Assembly: GCF_036850765.1 (NCBI RefSeq)
Contig: NC_089501.1
Coordinates: 16,282,997-16,346,996, forward strand
DNA: 64,000 nucleotides
Reading direction: 5' to 3'
Source: Saccopteryx bilineata
Taxonomy: Eukaryota; Chordata; Mammalia; Chiroptera; Emballonuridae
A program made the position numbers and the translations under genes. Positions 1 to 12,885 of this stretch are shown here, in pieces (position 1 is the first letter of the stretch; every line of letters starts with the position of its first letter). A model generated the notes under the pieces. The model made no database searches, was not told where the DNA came from, and saw nothing but the letters and a program-made list of their open reading frames with translations.

Positions 1-1481
1 AACAAACTGATTTTTCCCTCTCCCAGGTGATCTAGTGCACTTAATGCTCTGAATTGGTAAAAAGCACCTGTCTCAGAAGGCCCCAGTGGGACATATGCAG
101 TTTAAGAAATTAGTGTTTGTGGGAAATGTATTTATCCAATCCATAGGCTTAATTAGTTTCTACCAGCATTACTCGATAGAGATCGGAAGGATGCAAGCCA
201 ACTCTCCATGGTGAGGACTGAGATGTTTTATGCTGTTGGATGAGGGATAACACTAAAAGTTGTTTGATTGCCAATACCACTGGACCATTTTCTCTCGTTT
301 TCTTCCATCAAAAACCTTTCCACATTATAAATATGAAAATGGTTCAAAATGAGTTTTATTTTTATTGGAGTAAAAAGAGAGATAAGTTCAGAAGTTTAAT
401 GGAAGCGCATGTTTGAAAATCATGTTTTTTACATTTATGAAAATAATAATGGATTTAGTTTATAGAAAACATATAATGAAATCTCTTACCTGTTAAATTT
501 TACTGTAAAACTTACTTTCAGTTCCTACTTCTCTAGGGCCCACATATACACATGCACCCAGCTAAGAAAATATTTCACAGAACAAGCAGGACTCGTAGGG
601 CACAGTCAGAAAACTATCCCGCATTTCCTATTTCCTCTCCACCAAACCAAATTATTCAAAATCGCCCTTGCTGCTGGGTAAAATCTTTTCGCAGGTTTCT
701 TGCTATTCATAGATAGTAAGAAGTCCTCACAAGAAAATTATCGGTAATCTCAAAGCAATTGTTTCCATAATAAGTAAACTGTGAGGTCCCATGTTTCTTT
801 TTAAGTGTCACCTCTCTCCTTCCCAAACTCAGAGCTGTTCCACATGGGAAGGATGGGGAGGGTATGGCTGCATCACTTTGCATCTCACTCTCGCAGTCTT
901 TTCACTCTCCTGTGGCATCAGCAGGGTAGCCCACGGCATGTGCTTCTGGTGGTTCTCCCAGAGCAGCTGCTATATCACAAGCGCTTTCCCATCTCTGGTG
1001 CTTCACACCTGTTAACATCCTAGTAGCCAAAGACAGTCACATGGAAAAGCCCAATGTTGGTAGGGCAGACAATCTTCCCATGGAAATGAGAAGGAAAAGG
1101 TGAACATTTCTGAACAACAATTCCATCTATCACTGCTGGTAGCTCCTTTCATCCTAGACCTCAGAATGGAAATATGGGGAGCAGAACTGATCTAGGTGTC
1201 TACCTGGCCACCTGGCCTACAGCTTAAAATTAAACATGCCAGTGGACCCCCAGCTGGCTGCCAGTCAACCTTCAAATCTAGGAGAACAAATGCTTGGTTT
1301 GTTTGCTGCTGTTTTTGTAGTTGCTTGTAATGTAGAGATTGGTGTCTGACGATGACAAGATCCATGGCAACCCCATGTCTGGTCTGGAAGAAACAAGCAC
1401 CTTTGCCCTAATCTGTAATACTACAGCTACATTTCAAATAGAGTCCTATCTTCTGTAGTCAGAAACTGCTCCACCCAATAT
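1..1481. other. Unassigned sequence, no gene seen
   Basis: AT-rich mammalian-type sequence. I recognise no repeat family, exon with splice sites or RNA gene here. Two overlapping plus-strand open frames near 790-1020 have no recognisable domain and no splice or codon signal, and read as chance frames. Confidence 0.5.
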
Positions 1482-1490
1482 TAGACTTTT

Positions 1491-1805
1491 TTTGTGTGTG
1501 TGTGACAGAGAGAGAGGGACAGATAGGGACAGACAGACAGGAAGGGAGAGAGATGAGAAGCATCAATTCTTTCTTGTGGAACCTTAGTTGTTCATTGATT
1601 GCTTTCTCATATGTGCCTTGACTGGGAGGCTACAGCAGATTGAGTGACCCCTAACTTAAGCCAGCAACCTTGGGCTCAAGCTAGTGAGCCTTGCTCAAAC
1701 CAGATGATCCCATGCTCAAGCTGGCAACCCCGAGGTTTCAAACCTGGGTCCTCTGTGTCCCACCCAGTCTGACGCTCTATCCACTGTGTCACTGCCTGGT
1801 CAGGC
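1491..1805 (-). mobile_element. Long tRNA-derived SINE (CT-rich body type)
   Basis: The minus strand starts with a tRNA-like head: 'GCCTGACCAGGCAGTG', then 'GTGGATAGAGCGTCAG' and a B-box-like 'GGTTTGAAACC'. The body has repeated 'CTCAAGC' units and ends in a GACAGA-rich tail. The flanks share TAGACT (1482-1487 and 1806-1811), a weak target-site duplication. The same family recurs at 20133, 24802, 54451 and 55985. The open frame across its right part is a shadow. Confidence 0.88.
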
Positions 1806-1811
1806 TAGACT

Positions 1812-3048
1812 GTTTACTGTTATTCAGATGTAAATCTGTTTTTTTAATTTTCAAGTTATATATCAAGCTATCTGAGTGGTCTCCTTGAAATCATCCTCAT
1901 GGTGGGTTTGAGAAGGGAGAGATCTTCTCACCAGTCTCCATGTGGGGTGCTGATGTTCTTGGGACTCAGATGAAGTAAATAATCATCTAAGGACCAGAAA
2001 GCTGATATTAATGACTTCTTTTGTACCTCTGTGACTGCCTTTGGAGTGTGGGATTATTTGACACTTAATGGTGTTAAAGCCTCAGTTAGAACTGGTACAG
2101 GAAGATTCCCATTTTTCTAACCTGTTGCATGCAGAAAGAAATGCATGTGCATATACAGATATAAGGGGATCATAGTTTACATGACTTTTAATTGTCTTTT
2201 TGTTGAATATATTATGAACAGTTTTAATTATCAAAAATTCTACTGAAATATCATTTTAATAAGTATATAATATTTCATAATTTCTGGAACAGTATTTTAT
2301 TGCATATAAGGGCCATTTCTTTTTATTATTTCTTCTATTATAATGTACACTGCAATGAACATGAGTTACTATAATCTCACAGAAGTTATTGATGCTTTAT
2401 GTCCAGTGGACATAAAGCTTTAGTTCTTATAGTCTCATCCATCCATTTCCATTTAAATTATTCAATACATCTTGGTTTTTAAAATTTCTCACCTCTGTCT
2501 TTCTATATGTAAAATAGAGATTCTGATTTTAACTTTTTTTCACATATTTGATACCAGTGATGATAGCTAGAGCTTGTTCTATATTTTTTTCTAAAAGTCT
2601 TATTTTTCTTAAATCAAGCCAATTGAAAGCAAATTGAAAACAATAAAAGAGTTTTCACAAAGTATTACATTTTATTGAAACAATCACTTTCCCAGACACA
2701 TCTATTAATCAAGTGTCCAGTGGATACTTAGCATTGTTCTTATAGCAGAGAAGGAGGAAGGAGAATGCCACTCCAAAGAATTGACTTTTAGCTGGCAATA
2801 TGAACACATACAAGCATTAATAATAATACAGCAACTATACCAGGAATATAGGATTAGAGGCTACACTGTGAGATATTGGCTTTGTGTTGATAGCTTAGTG
2901 CCGTAGCTGAGGTACCATGGCACTGACAAAGGAGCACGGCCTCTACAAAGAGATTCGGATTAGGGAACTGAATCCTTGCTTTGCACATAAAATGGATGAT
3001 CTTGTAAGAGAAAAGTTACATATTTTTAGGTTCATGATTTTTGTCATT
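1812..3048. other. Unassigned AT-rich sequence, possible old L1 trace
   Basis: No gene is seen. Around 2210-2400 the sequence ('TGTACACTGCAATGAACATG') loosely resembles the minus strand of a LINE-1 ORF2 end, but it is too diverged to assign. Confidence 0.35.
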
Positions 3049-3063
3049 AAAAAAGCAACAATA

Positions 3064-3254
3064 GGCCTGACCTGTGGTGGCGCAGTGGATTAAGCATTGA
3101 CCTGGAATGCTGAGGTTGCCGGTTCAAAACCCTGGGCTTGCCCACTCAAGGCACAATGGGAGTTGAAGCTTCCTGCTCCTCCGCCTTTCTCTCTCTCTCT
3201 CTCTCAATCTCTTTCTCTCTCCTCTAAAATGAATAAAGAAATAAAAATAATTTA
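3064..3254 (+). mobile_element. Short tRNA-derived SINE
   Basis: The element starts 'GCCTGACCTGTGGTGGCGCAG', has A-box-like 'GTGGCGCAGTGG' and B-box-like 'GGTTCAAAACC', then 'CAAGGCACAATGGGAGTTG', a CT repeat and an A-rich tail with 'AATGAATAAA'. It is flanked by 15-bp target-site duplications AAAAAAGCAACAATA (3049-3063) and AAAAAAGCAATAATA (3255-3269), one mismatch. Related copies lie at 24421, 32471, 51350 and 56827. Confidence 0.93.
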
Positions 3255-3599
3255 AAAAAAGCAATAATAATGCCATTCTATAAGACTCTTATGAAAATTT
3301 GAGTCATTGTACCTCAAAGTGTAAGATCAAAATAAATTGGATAGTTATAATTATTTTTGATGAGTCAAAAGCTAAATTAGACTTTTTAATATTTAAATTG
3401 ATATTCAATAATATTAAAGTGGTTCAATTTCTTCAAAGCTAGTGTGTACATGGTAGCCTTGAAAATATTAAAAAATTCTCTACTTACTAGAACTGATTTT
3501 GCATTCAGTGTACACAAATTATATGCTATTATGATTTGGGCATTTTTTCAAGGTGAGCATATATAAACAAATACCAAGGGTTTTTAAAAAAATAATTTT

Positions 3600-3997
3600 T
3601 ATTTGCTATGTGTGTTGTACATAAGATATTACATATCCTTAGACTATTTTTTTTGGATTGTTTCTTGTTAATTTGCCCACGTTCTTTGTATAGAAAAAGA
3701 AATACTCCCTTTACTGATCATATTAAAAATAACACACACTTATTTCTTCCAGCATTTTTTTTAATATCTAAATATAGACGACTTTTATTATTACCTTTGA
3801 CCTACCTTAGCCATTTTTTTCACCTTCCACCCTGTGTATATGGCAACCACTTTATGTTCTTTGGGTCTATGAGCTTGGATTTTTTAAAGAGAGATTACAT
3901 GATATTTGTCATTTTCTGCCTGACTCATTTCACTCAATATAATGCCATTAAGATCCATCCATGTTGCCACAAATAGCAAGATTCCATTCTCTCTATC

Positions 3998-4036
<39 letters not shown>

Positions 4037-5035
4037 ATCTATCTATTATCTATCTACTTATCTATGATAAGGATATCTAGATATACTATAATTTCTTTAC
4101 CCATTTATCTATTGTTACTTAGATTGTTTTCATATTTTAGCTATTGTAAATAATATTACAATGAACACAGCAGTACATATATTTTTCTGAGTTAGTGATT
4201 TGATTTTCTTTGAATAACTACCCAGGAGTGGAATTTTTGGATTATATAGTAGTTCTTTTTAAAAAATTTTGAGGAACTTTCATATGGTTTTTCATAGTTA
4301 CTGCACCAATTTACATTACTACCAGCAATTTACAAGTGTTCCCTTTTCTACGCATCCTTGCCAATACTTACTATTTCTTGTCTTTTTGATAATAACCATT
4401 TTAGCAAGTGTATGATGATGATCAATGCTGTTGAGCATCTTTTTATGTACCTGTTGTTCAACTGTGTGTCCTTTTTGGAAAAATGTCTATTCAGATATTC
4501 TCCATTTTTTTTTTATCAAATTATTTTCTGTTGAGTTACATATAAGTTCATTGCATATTTTAAATATCAGCTCCTTGTCAGATACATGATTTGCAAATAT
4601 TTTCCCCCATTTTATAGGTTACCTTTTCATTTTTTGATGGATTTCTTTGCTATGCAGAAGGCTTTTAGTTTGATTTGTCCCCTTGTTGATTTTGTTGTTG
4701 TTGTTGTTCTTTACCTTTTGTTGTCATATTAAAAAACTATCACCAAGACCAAAACGCTTACTGCCTATGTTTTCTTCTAGGAGTTTTATGGTTTTAGATC
4801 TTGTCATCAAATTTGAGTTTATTTTTGTGTATAGTATAAGATAGTGGTCCAGTTTCATTATTTATGTAGCTATTCAGTCTTCCCTACACCATTATTGAAG
4901 AGACTGTCTTTCCTCATTGTATAGTTTTGGCTCTTTTGTAGTAAAATAATTGACCATATATGAATTTATTTCTGGGCTCTCTATACTGTTCTGTTTATCT
5001 AGTGTCTGTTTTTATGCAGTGGTTTATTTTTTTGC
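3600..5035 (-). mobile_element. Old LINE-1 3' fragment
   Basis: Read on the minus strand this is the 3' part of an L1: ORF2 end plus 3' UTR. Diagnostic pieces on the plus strand are 'CATTTCACTCAATATAATG' with 'GATCCATCCATGTTG' near 3930-3970, 'CTATTGTAAATAATATTACAATGAAC' as a diverged block near 4140, and 'TTACTGCCTATGTTTTCTTC' near 4758. It is 5'-truncated near 5035 and lacks intact frames. A TCTA microsatellite sits inside it. Confidence 0.8.
3993..4058. repeat. (TCTA)n microsatellite
   Basis: About fifteen TATC/TCTA units with small interruptions, inside the L1 fragment. Length polymorphism is likely. Confidence 0.95.
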
Positions 5036-8000
5036 AGAATAATTTTCATAATATTTTATAAATGTAAATAAAATATGTCATAATATTCTGAAGTTCATTT
5101 ACCTAAAAACAAATCACCCCATCTTAATGTGTACCAGAGTGCACCTGTGCCATCTGGTTTCAATCTATTTACAAGTTAGAGATATAGAACAATAGTAACC
5201 ATACATCTCCCTAAATGTATGCAGATATTGACCTCAACTGTCAGGTAATATACATCAGTTTTTGCAGTACACATTATGTTAGGTAAGATCAATTCATATT
5301 CCTTCTATGATAAATTGTAAACTTTTATATTTTAACACTAAAAAGTTTTACATAATTATAGAATTGAATTTCACTAGACCATCATATTTCAGAATCTTTT
5401 TTCTTTCAATTGGTGAGACTGATGCCAAAAAAATTGGGTTAGCAAACTTGTTTTTATGAAGCTAAAAATTTCATGCTCATTAATCATGTGGTGCTATTTT
5501 GTATTTTTTTTCAAGGTGAATCACATAAAATAGGGCTGTTGTTATAAAGACTCTTAATCATTGTAAGCATTTTTCTTTGTTTAATTCTAATATGTTTGTT
5601 ATGCTACTTAGCAGTGGTTTCAACCACTAGAGGGGAGACTGGCCATTTTGGTCATTTTCAGACTGTGCTCTGGATAAGGAGAGTACAAAGGAAACTTGCT
5701 TTAATACTAGATATGATGCTTTATTACCTATGTCATTCATACAATTTCAAATTATGAGATTTAGAATAACCAATTACATTCATCCTGAGGGCCACACTCT
5801 GGGGTTTATGTATATTTTGTTATTCTGTAACCTTTTTAGGTCACTATCTCTATGGACTAACCTTTTACATGAAATTGATAGGATAAAAATAAAGTTGGGT
5901 ATAATCCATCGATTACCACCTTTCCAACTTAATTCTATGTGTGTGTAACTTGTTGTGAAAGTGGAGAGATCAGTTAAGTACAATGTATTAGAATATATGC
6001 TTGATGTGGTAGGGTATGATAGTGTGTTAGTCTGACTTTTAAAAGACATTTTTACTAGTTCAGAGAAAAGATTGAATTGATTTTATATTTCAAAAGGAAA
6101 GAAGATTGACTAGAGATTTTTCTATATTTGGATTTAGAAAAAGGGAAAGACAGGCCTATGCCTGGCATTTAGGGTTAAAAGTAAGGAACACAGGAAAGGT
6201 GAACTATGGTTCTTACCTCTCAATTCCTTGCTTGTATCTCTTCTGTGTTGCAGAGATAAGCCTCACGTTCAAAAGGCTACAGAATTTATTGCTAATAGAG
6301 AAATGAAGCCAAATTAGTTGTTGAAGATAGAGCCTAGTTTCCTGAAAGAACTTATGGTTGAATATCACTGAATTGCCAAAAAAATTTTTTTTAATTATAG
6401 AGCAATATACAAGTAATCTACAATTAGACACAAATAACTGTTATGCTTACTTTTAAAGAAATTGAATAAATAATATCTATAATCTTTAGACTAGGATAAA
6501 TGACAATAATCATAGAAAACTTTTCACAATGTTTAAAAGGAATGATTATGATTGCTTAGTACAAGTAGCTATAATCAACGGAAGCCAACATAAGTATTTA
6601 CACACACACAAACACACACAGACATACATATACACATATATATCTGTAGGTATATAGTATATATATAGGTATATATCTAGGTGTATATATCCATACATAT
6701 ATTTATATATATAGATGTATATATATATATTACTATTTGTAAAAGAAACTTATTTAAGTTTTTATATTGTATATTGCAGAAGATATAAGTTGGCTTATGA
6801 TCAACCTTTCCTTTTACCCTATCTCTTATTGTTTTAGACCACAAAGGCTTAGAAGCAAAGTACTTGATCTTGAACCTTCTTTTGCAGCTAGAGGTAGATA
6901 TTTAACACATTTCTGACCAATGAGTGCACATGGTCTGGAAGTTCATATTTCTGAAAGTCAGCAGCAATGCCTGGAGGGGAGTAGATAGTGACATATTTCT
7001 TCAGTCTAGCATTGCCCTTTCCTCTCTTTCCAGCGTCTCTCAAACTCCAGCCAAGTTTCAGTTGACTTTTCATTATAGCATGTGTATGTTGATTATTTTA
7101 CAATATAGTGAAAGCAAATATTTCTGTACTTTATAAAAAGTGGACAAGGAGAACTACTTAGAGAGGGCCACATATTATAAAGTTAAGAAAATGTCATATT
7201 GCTTTGTAGAAATAAATGATACCTTTATAACTTAATATGCAGAAATATCCTTAATACAACCTGACATAAGTTGTTTGCCTCCCCTCTAGAATAAAATAAT
7301 GAGGAGAGCATTATTATGTGACAGTCACTATTTGCAATGCTATAATATGTATACAGTTTAGAGTGGAGGAAAATAAGACATGGAGTGCAGTATTATGTTG
7401 GTCAAATTATTACCCAAGACCCACCACTCTTAAGTGAAGACAGACTGGATTCCTCTTAGCATAGTGCCTGTGATCTAAACCACTCTGTTATAGCACACAT
7501 GATTACAACTGTGCTTTTCCTCACTTCTGCAACCATCATATTTATATATTTTGAGGGAAGACATTTCTTCAATTCTAGTGCACTGATGGTTGCTGGATTA
7601 AGAGTCTAAAGATACACAGAAATGTGGATTGTGGATCTTGCAGTCAGAGGAATTAACTACTATAAAATTGAATTTCCTGATTTTGAGTTCATATTCATTC
7701 CTGCTTGTTTAAAAAGTTGATAATAATTATGTAATTTTATTTCTGAGGAAAAAAAGCTATATTATAAAGAATGTCTATATTACTGGAACTTCTATAAAGC
7801 CTTTGTTTCCACTTAAACACCAAACATTGGACGATATGATCATGAATTCTCACCCCTCTTTTGCCATATATCAGAAAGTCTCTGATTAAAAAGTATCACA
7901 ATTTTTCAAATAAAGTAATTATTTAAGTTTTAAATTTTAGGGAAATTTTCTCTCTACTCTTCCACTCCTTTTCAGAAATATGATACTTTGGGGGAGAACA

Positions 8001-9153
8001 AAATATCTCCTTATTTTATATTGGATAATCAACTATTTAAATTAGGACCCAAAAAGTAAATTCTTAAGAAAAATCTTATCTTTTGAGAGTAAAACCAAAT
8101 CCCTTCGACTTTTGCCAATTTAGAACATACTATTACCACCACATTTCTAGAAATATTTCCTTTTCCACCATAAAGGAAATTGCATGTCAATTTTTAACTA
8201 TCATCACTGTACATTTTTAAGTCAAATCTCCCTCTACATGACAGTTCATTGAAGTGAGAAATGTAAGGCAAAAAGACTTTACCCTTTGCATACCAAGTAT
8301 GAAATAATTACCTGAATCATTTAAGATGAAAATCACCCCTTTGGCGGGCACAATTAAAGCAGTAGCACTTTATTTCAGGAGTTTCTCACCATTTATTTGA
8401 AAGAAAAGATTGTGGAAAGAGAGAGCCAGACACTAGGCATGCTAATGACATTTATCATCAAAGGGCCAAAACATTATAAGCACTGAAGGAATTATACATT
8501 TGAGGCTATGTAGTTAAAGTCTACAATATTGATGATATGACCAATGAGTGACAGTCAAGTTATGGTAAATTTTAAAACCAGTGGACTATCTTAGATTTTT
8601 CTAAAATTGCCTTTTATTATAATATTGCTATATTCATAGAATGCATAGAATTTTATATATAACAAATTAAGGTATCCTTGGCTAGATGTTGGATTTTCAA
8701 TTTTTATAACCATTCACTGTAGTCATGTAGACTATAAATCTTTAGATAATTTAGATAAATTTCTCAGTATACTGCTGCAAAGAAGTTAAAATTCAAGAGC
8801 ACTTTTAGTAAGCTGGAGGTAATTTCCCCCATTGTGATTATTTATGTTTTCTCTTTCTTAAAGGGAGGATTCGATACTCACTGAGATTTTCCTAGAACTA
8901 GGATGTACAATTCAGTGCTATGGTGAATTTATTAACTTAGAATCCACTGTGAATTATTTTTATACTTAAAACATGTAATTATATGTATGGCATATATTAC
9001 TGTTAATAAACAACACATTTTAAATGTCAAATATTTATCTGGCTTGAACATTTTATTGGTCCACAAAAATAATTCACTGGTATCTCATTATGCTGTAAAG
9101 AAAACCTTAAAAAAAAAGTTCGTTTGGATCCTATCTAAGTTGATTTAATTATT
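5036..9153. other. Unassigned AT-rich sequence
   Basis: No exon, RNA gene or repeat family is recognised over about 4 kb. Several short open frames (5730-5948, 6106-6306, 6924-7136 and minus-strand counterparts) lack domains. The only clear structure is a CA/TA repeat near 6600-6730. Confidence 0.45.
6600..6732. repeat. Compound (CA)n/(TA)n microsatellite
   Basis: Begins with CACACA runs and passes into ATATATAT/TATAGGTATATA units. Low complexity on both strands. Confidence 0.9.
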
Positions 9154-9164
9154 AGGAAGCAGTC

Positions 9165-9520
9165 CGGGCCAGCTAGCTCAGAGGTAGAGCGTCGGTCCGG
9201 AGTGTGAAATTCTCGGGTTCGATTCCCAGCCAGGGCACAAAGGAGAAGCACCCATTTGGTTCCCTTCTCCTTTCTCTCTTATCTCTCTCTTCCCCCTCCT
9301 GCAGCCAAGGCTCCATTGGAGCAAAGCTGGCCCAGTCACTGAGGATAGCTCCATGGCCTCCGCCTCAAGTACTAAAATGGCTCTGGTTGTAACAGAGCAA
9401 TGCCGCAGATGGGCAGAATATCGCCCCCTTGTGGGTATGCTGGGTGGATCTCGGTTGGGTGTATGAGGGAGTCTTGTCTCTCTGCCTCTCTGCTTCTCAC
9501 TTTGGAAAAATACAAAAAAA
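9165..9520 (+). mobile_element. GC-rich ~380-bp tRNA SINE (Rhin-1-like), old copy
   Basis: The tRNA head has an A-box-like 'AGCTAGCTCAGAGGTAGAGC' and B-box 'GGGTTCGATTCCC', followed by 'CCAGGGCACAAAGGAGAAGC'. The body contains 'GCTCCATTGGAGCAAAG' and ends in 'GGAAAAATACAAAAAAAAA'. It carries the single-unit body without the internal duplication seen in younger copies. Flanking AGGAAG at 9154-9159 and 9523-9528 is a possible short target-site duplication. Name by resemblance only. Confidence 0.88.
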
Positions 9521-9529
9521 AAAGGAAGA

Positions 9530-9934
9530 AAAATACTTCACTATTAAGTGGTTGAACATGGAGTTTTCAGTTGAACTTGCTCATTGTTTTTTAATTTCTG
9601 TTTTGTATCATCAACTATTCCCATTTCCTAACTCGCACATTCTAATTAACTGCTAAATCATGTCCATTCGCTCCCCTTGTATCTTATTTTCTTAGTTTAG
9701 GACTGAGACATTTCTCACCTAGACCACTGCCACATTGGTGCTTCTCAATTTCCTTTGATTACTGAAGAATGGGAGAGAGATAGTGAGTTTCATAGATTTT
9801 CAGGAATAAAAAAATGTTCTCAATTAGAGTAAACCACACATAATTCTAGGACTTGAAAGAACGTTGAGGGTCATATCAAAAACCAACAAAAACAGGGAGA
9901 ATAGCATGAGCTTCTGAGAGACATATAGATAGTT
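9530..9934. other. Unassigned sequence
   Basis: Single-copy-looking AT-rich sequence between a SINE and a MIR; no gene seen. Confidence 0.4.
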
Positions 9935-10060
9935 CCGCTTCCCTGCTCTGCCACTTCTCAGCTGTGTGACTCTGAGCCATTACCTTGCATTTTGTTAGCC
10001 TCAATTTTCTTGTCATTAAGTTATACATAATAAAACCTGCAAATGTGAAGACATACTTTA
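9935..10060 (+). mobile_element. MIR fragment
   Basis: Matches the MIR core in order: 'CTCTGCCACTTCTCAGCTGTGTGACTCTGAGC' in pieces, then 'CCTCAATTTTCTTGTCATTAAG', 'ATAATAAAACCTGC'. An ancient tRNA-derived mammalian SINE, diverged. Confidence 0.75.
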
Positions 10061-10270
10061 GAGTGTAGCTATTTCATTTAAACAATATAGCATAAATAAG
10101 ACATCCAACAAATCCCCAGGAAAAGCTGAGTCTACCATTCTTGCAAAAAAACAAACAAAAAAAGCAAATTATCTTACCCTCCTTCCCATTATATTAGGTC
10201 ATACATACATATTTTTATGCTTATCAAAAAAATGAATGAACAAAAACTCCAAAACTCATATAAATATTGC

Positions 10271-10636
10271 ACTGGTATTTTTTTGTTTGTTTGCATTTTT
10301 CTGATGTGAGAAGCAGGGAGGCAGAGAGACAGACTCCCCCATATGTGCCCAACTGGGATCCACCCGGCATGCCCACCAGGGAGTGATGTGCTGCCTATCT
10401 GAGGTGTTGCTTCATTGCAACTGGAGCCATTCTAGTGCTTGAGGTGGAGGCCATGGAGCCAGCCTCAGAGCCTGGGCCAACTTTGCTCCAATGGAGCCAT
10501 GGCTGCAGGAGGGGAAGAGAGAGAGATAGAGAGAAAGGAGAGGGAGAAGAGTGGAGAAGCATATGGGTGCTACTCCTTTGTGCCCTGGCTGGTAATTGAA
10601 CATGGGACTTCCATATGCCGGGCTGATGCCAAAGCC
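10271..10636 (-). mobile_element. GC-rich tRNA SINE (Rhin-1-like), head-truncated
   Basis: Minus-oriented copy: T-rich tail on the left, body with 'TTGCTCCAATGGAGCCATGG', and the B-box region near 10590. The tRNA head is cut short after 'GCCGGGCTGATGCC'. Target-site duplications TAAATATTGC flank it exactly (10261-10270 and 10637-10646), so the truncation predates or accompanied insertion. Single-unit body type. Overlapping open frames on both strands are read-throughs. Confidence 0.9.
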
Positions 10637-10646
10637 TAAATATTGC

Positions 10647-12885
10647 TCTTAAAAAAAAAGTTATTCTGAGTACATTGCTCTTTGCTATTCTTATATTCAA
10701 ATTATGATTGCTGTATATAAACAAACAGTGTCTTTTCTCAGGATCATGGCTTCAACCTCAGAATTTGGTAACTACTTTCCAGACTTATCACATGAAAATT
10801 ATTCTTTCTGACTTAAAGCCCTGTTTAAATCTCAACCCTATTTGTTTGATTTGATATTTCTTAAGAATGAAATGCTAAAGTATAGGTTTTCCTGAATTAG
10901 AATGAATCACCCTTACTTTCCCCCTTAGGAGCTATTTGTGATGTCTTAGCGAAGCATTTTTTTATGGGTTTGCAACATTTGCATTTGTTAGCATCCTATT
11001 ATAGATAAATACAGCCTTTGTTTCTAGAGTGAAATGAATGAAAAATAATGTAAGCTCCCATGATGGATCAGATCAAGGCCTCAATCTAAGTTCCTCCAGT
11101 ACCTTACCTTCTCTCCCGTAAAATTCCTTGTGGAATGATAACATGTTTTATATTGTCATGATTTTTGGTATCTCCCAAATCCCATAAAAACTTTGATGTC
11201 TCTCACTGAAACTTGTCATAACTTGCTGTTTCAGTAATTTATTTATTTATTTTAATGTATTACTTGAGGTAAAGGAAAGGATGACCAGCTACACACCTGG
11301 CTTTCAATCAGAAACTCTGGTTAGTGCTTTTGGAATTTATGGTCTGTGGGTTTATTTATTTTGGCGCATTTTTGGTCTTCTTTCCTAAGAAGTCACAGAA
11401 TCCTCTGGAATTCCCTTGTTTTTGCCATTTGGACAAGATCTCCCCTAGGAAAAAGTGGGTGGATAAGGGTACTGCCAGCAGGGTGTTATTTTCATCTAGT
11501 GGTTAAGTATTTTTTTTTTCTTTGTATTAGTTAATAGCTTATCATGTAGGCAAGTTGGTGTTGAAAAGATAGTGTACTGCCCAAAAGATTTTAAAAATGA
11601 AAATCTGTGTTTGTCCAATTCTTTGTCTTCTCTCTATGTTCACTTGCTTTTCTTTTGTTTTCTTAATCTTTTTCCTTTATTAAGAAAACAGTCATCACTG
11701 GGGAAAAGCTTGCATGCTCACTTCATGTCTTTCAGTGCTTGAAAAACATTAACATATCCATTTCTCTTCTAAATAGAACCTTCTGAAATAACTTAGGCAG
11801 GATTTGTGTGAATGCAAACTCATTTATTTTAATTACACAGCCCATGAGAAAGAAATTCTAACATGTTCTCTTGTATTGCTTTGCATTCTAGATGAGTATT
11901 CACAGCCTGTACAGACATTCTAATATTTCAGTTGCAAGGTGATAACAGTCCTGTCTTCAGATTTGGTTAGCTTCCTGTTTCCTTCCTTTACCCATAGATT
12001 TCTTTTAGTGTATGTTGACCAAATATGTACTAATATAATTAATTACTTCTAATTGATAGAATGCTACACAGTTCAATACTGGACACTGTCATTTTAAGCT
12101 GTAAGAGAGAAAACCACATTGTGCTAGAGTTCATGATACCAAACCTAGACTTAATACCTGACTTAATCACTGTTTTGGTTTCTGGGAATGTGATTTCCAT
12201 TGGTCAGTTGAAAATTTTCTGATCAATACCAAGGAGGTAATCTGGGGTCCTCTCTATCCCAAAATAAGCTAAGGCAATTCTGCCTGAAAAGACCCCCGTG
12301 CTCTAGGTAGCTTTCCTACCTGAAACAATTCTTTCTTTCTTTTTGCTAATAACTTTCTTGTCCTGCTTATTATCTGCCTAAGAAAGAATTGCATATTGTG
12401 CAGCTACAGCTTTTGGGGGAGGTGCTCCTGTCTACCTGCTAGATGGGATGCTATCTTATTTATGAATCATTAAATAGATTTTCAAATTTACTGAGTTGAA
12501 TTTTTGTTCTATAACAAAATCTAGGACCTTTTAAAACCTAATAAAGAAAATTAAATCATGATTGATATGATTAAGCTAATCCTAGAAAACTGCAAAATAA
12601 TCTAGTTGCACAAACATTTTCTTACAGTCATAGTCCATTCTAGGAACTGCTCAAATCTGTACTTGGGAGACTGTCCGTCTGCCAGCCCATGCATCATGGG
12701 AACAAATGGGGTTAGCATGTTCTCAAGCAAGAAGGTGAAAAGAAGGAAAAAGAGCTGGATCTCTGTTAAACCCATGTTTACATTTTCTGGCTGGGAAAGA
12801 TTGGCTCTCCCTTAAACTAACCAGTATAGTTAAAATTTCACAGGCTTATGTTGGTTCCTTCCAGTAACCAATCAGATCCTTCATT
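10647..12885. other. Unassigned sequence
   Basis: About 2.2 kb without recognised repeat or gene. Short open frames near 11324-11534 and 12606-12815 have no recognisable domain. Confidence 0.4.

Noticed and set aside
3993..4058. Regularly spaced repeats resembling an array (also 52167-52340)
   Set aside because: Simple tetranucleotide microsatellites with no unique spacers; the genome is mammalian, so a CRISPR array is not expected.
9165..9240. tRNA gene-like sequence with good A and B boxes (also at 30917, 35649, 53657, 56827)
   Set aside because: No intact cloverleaf is evident. Each is the head of a SINE with body, tail and often target-site duplications.
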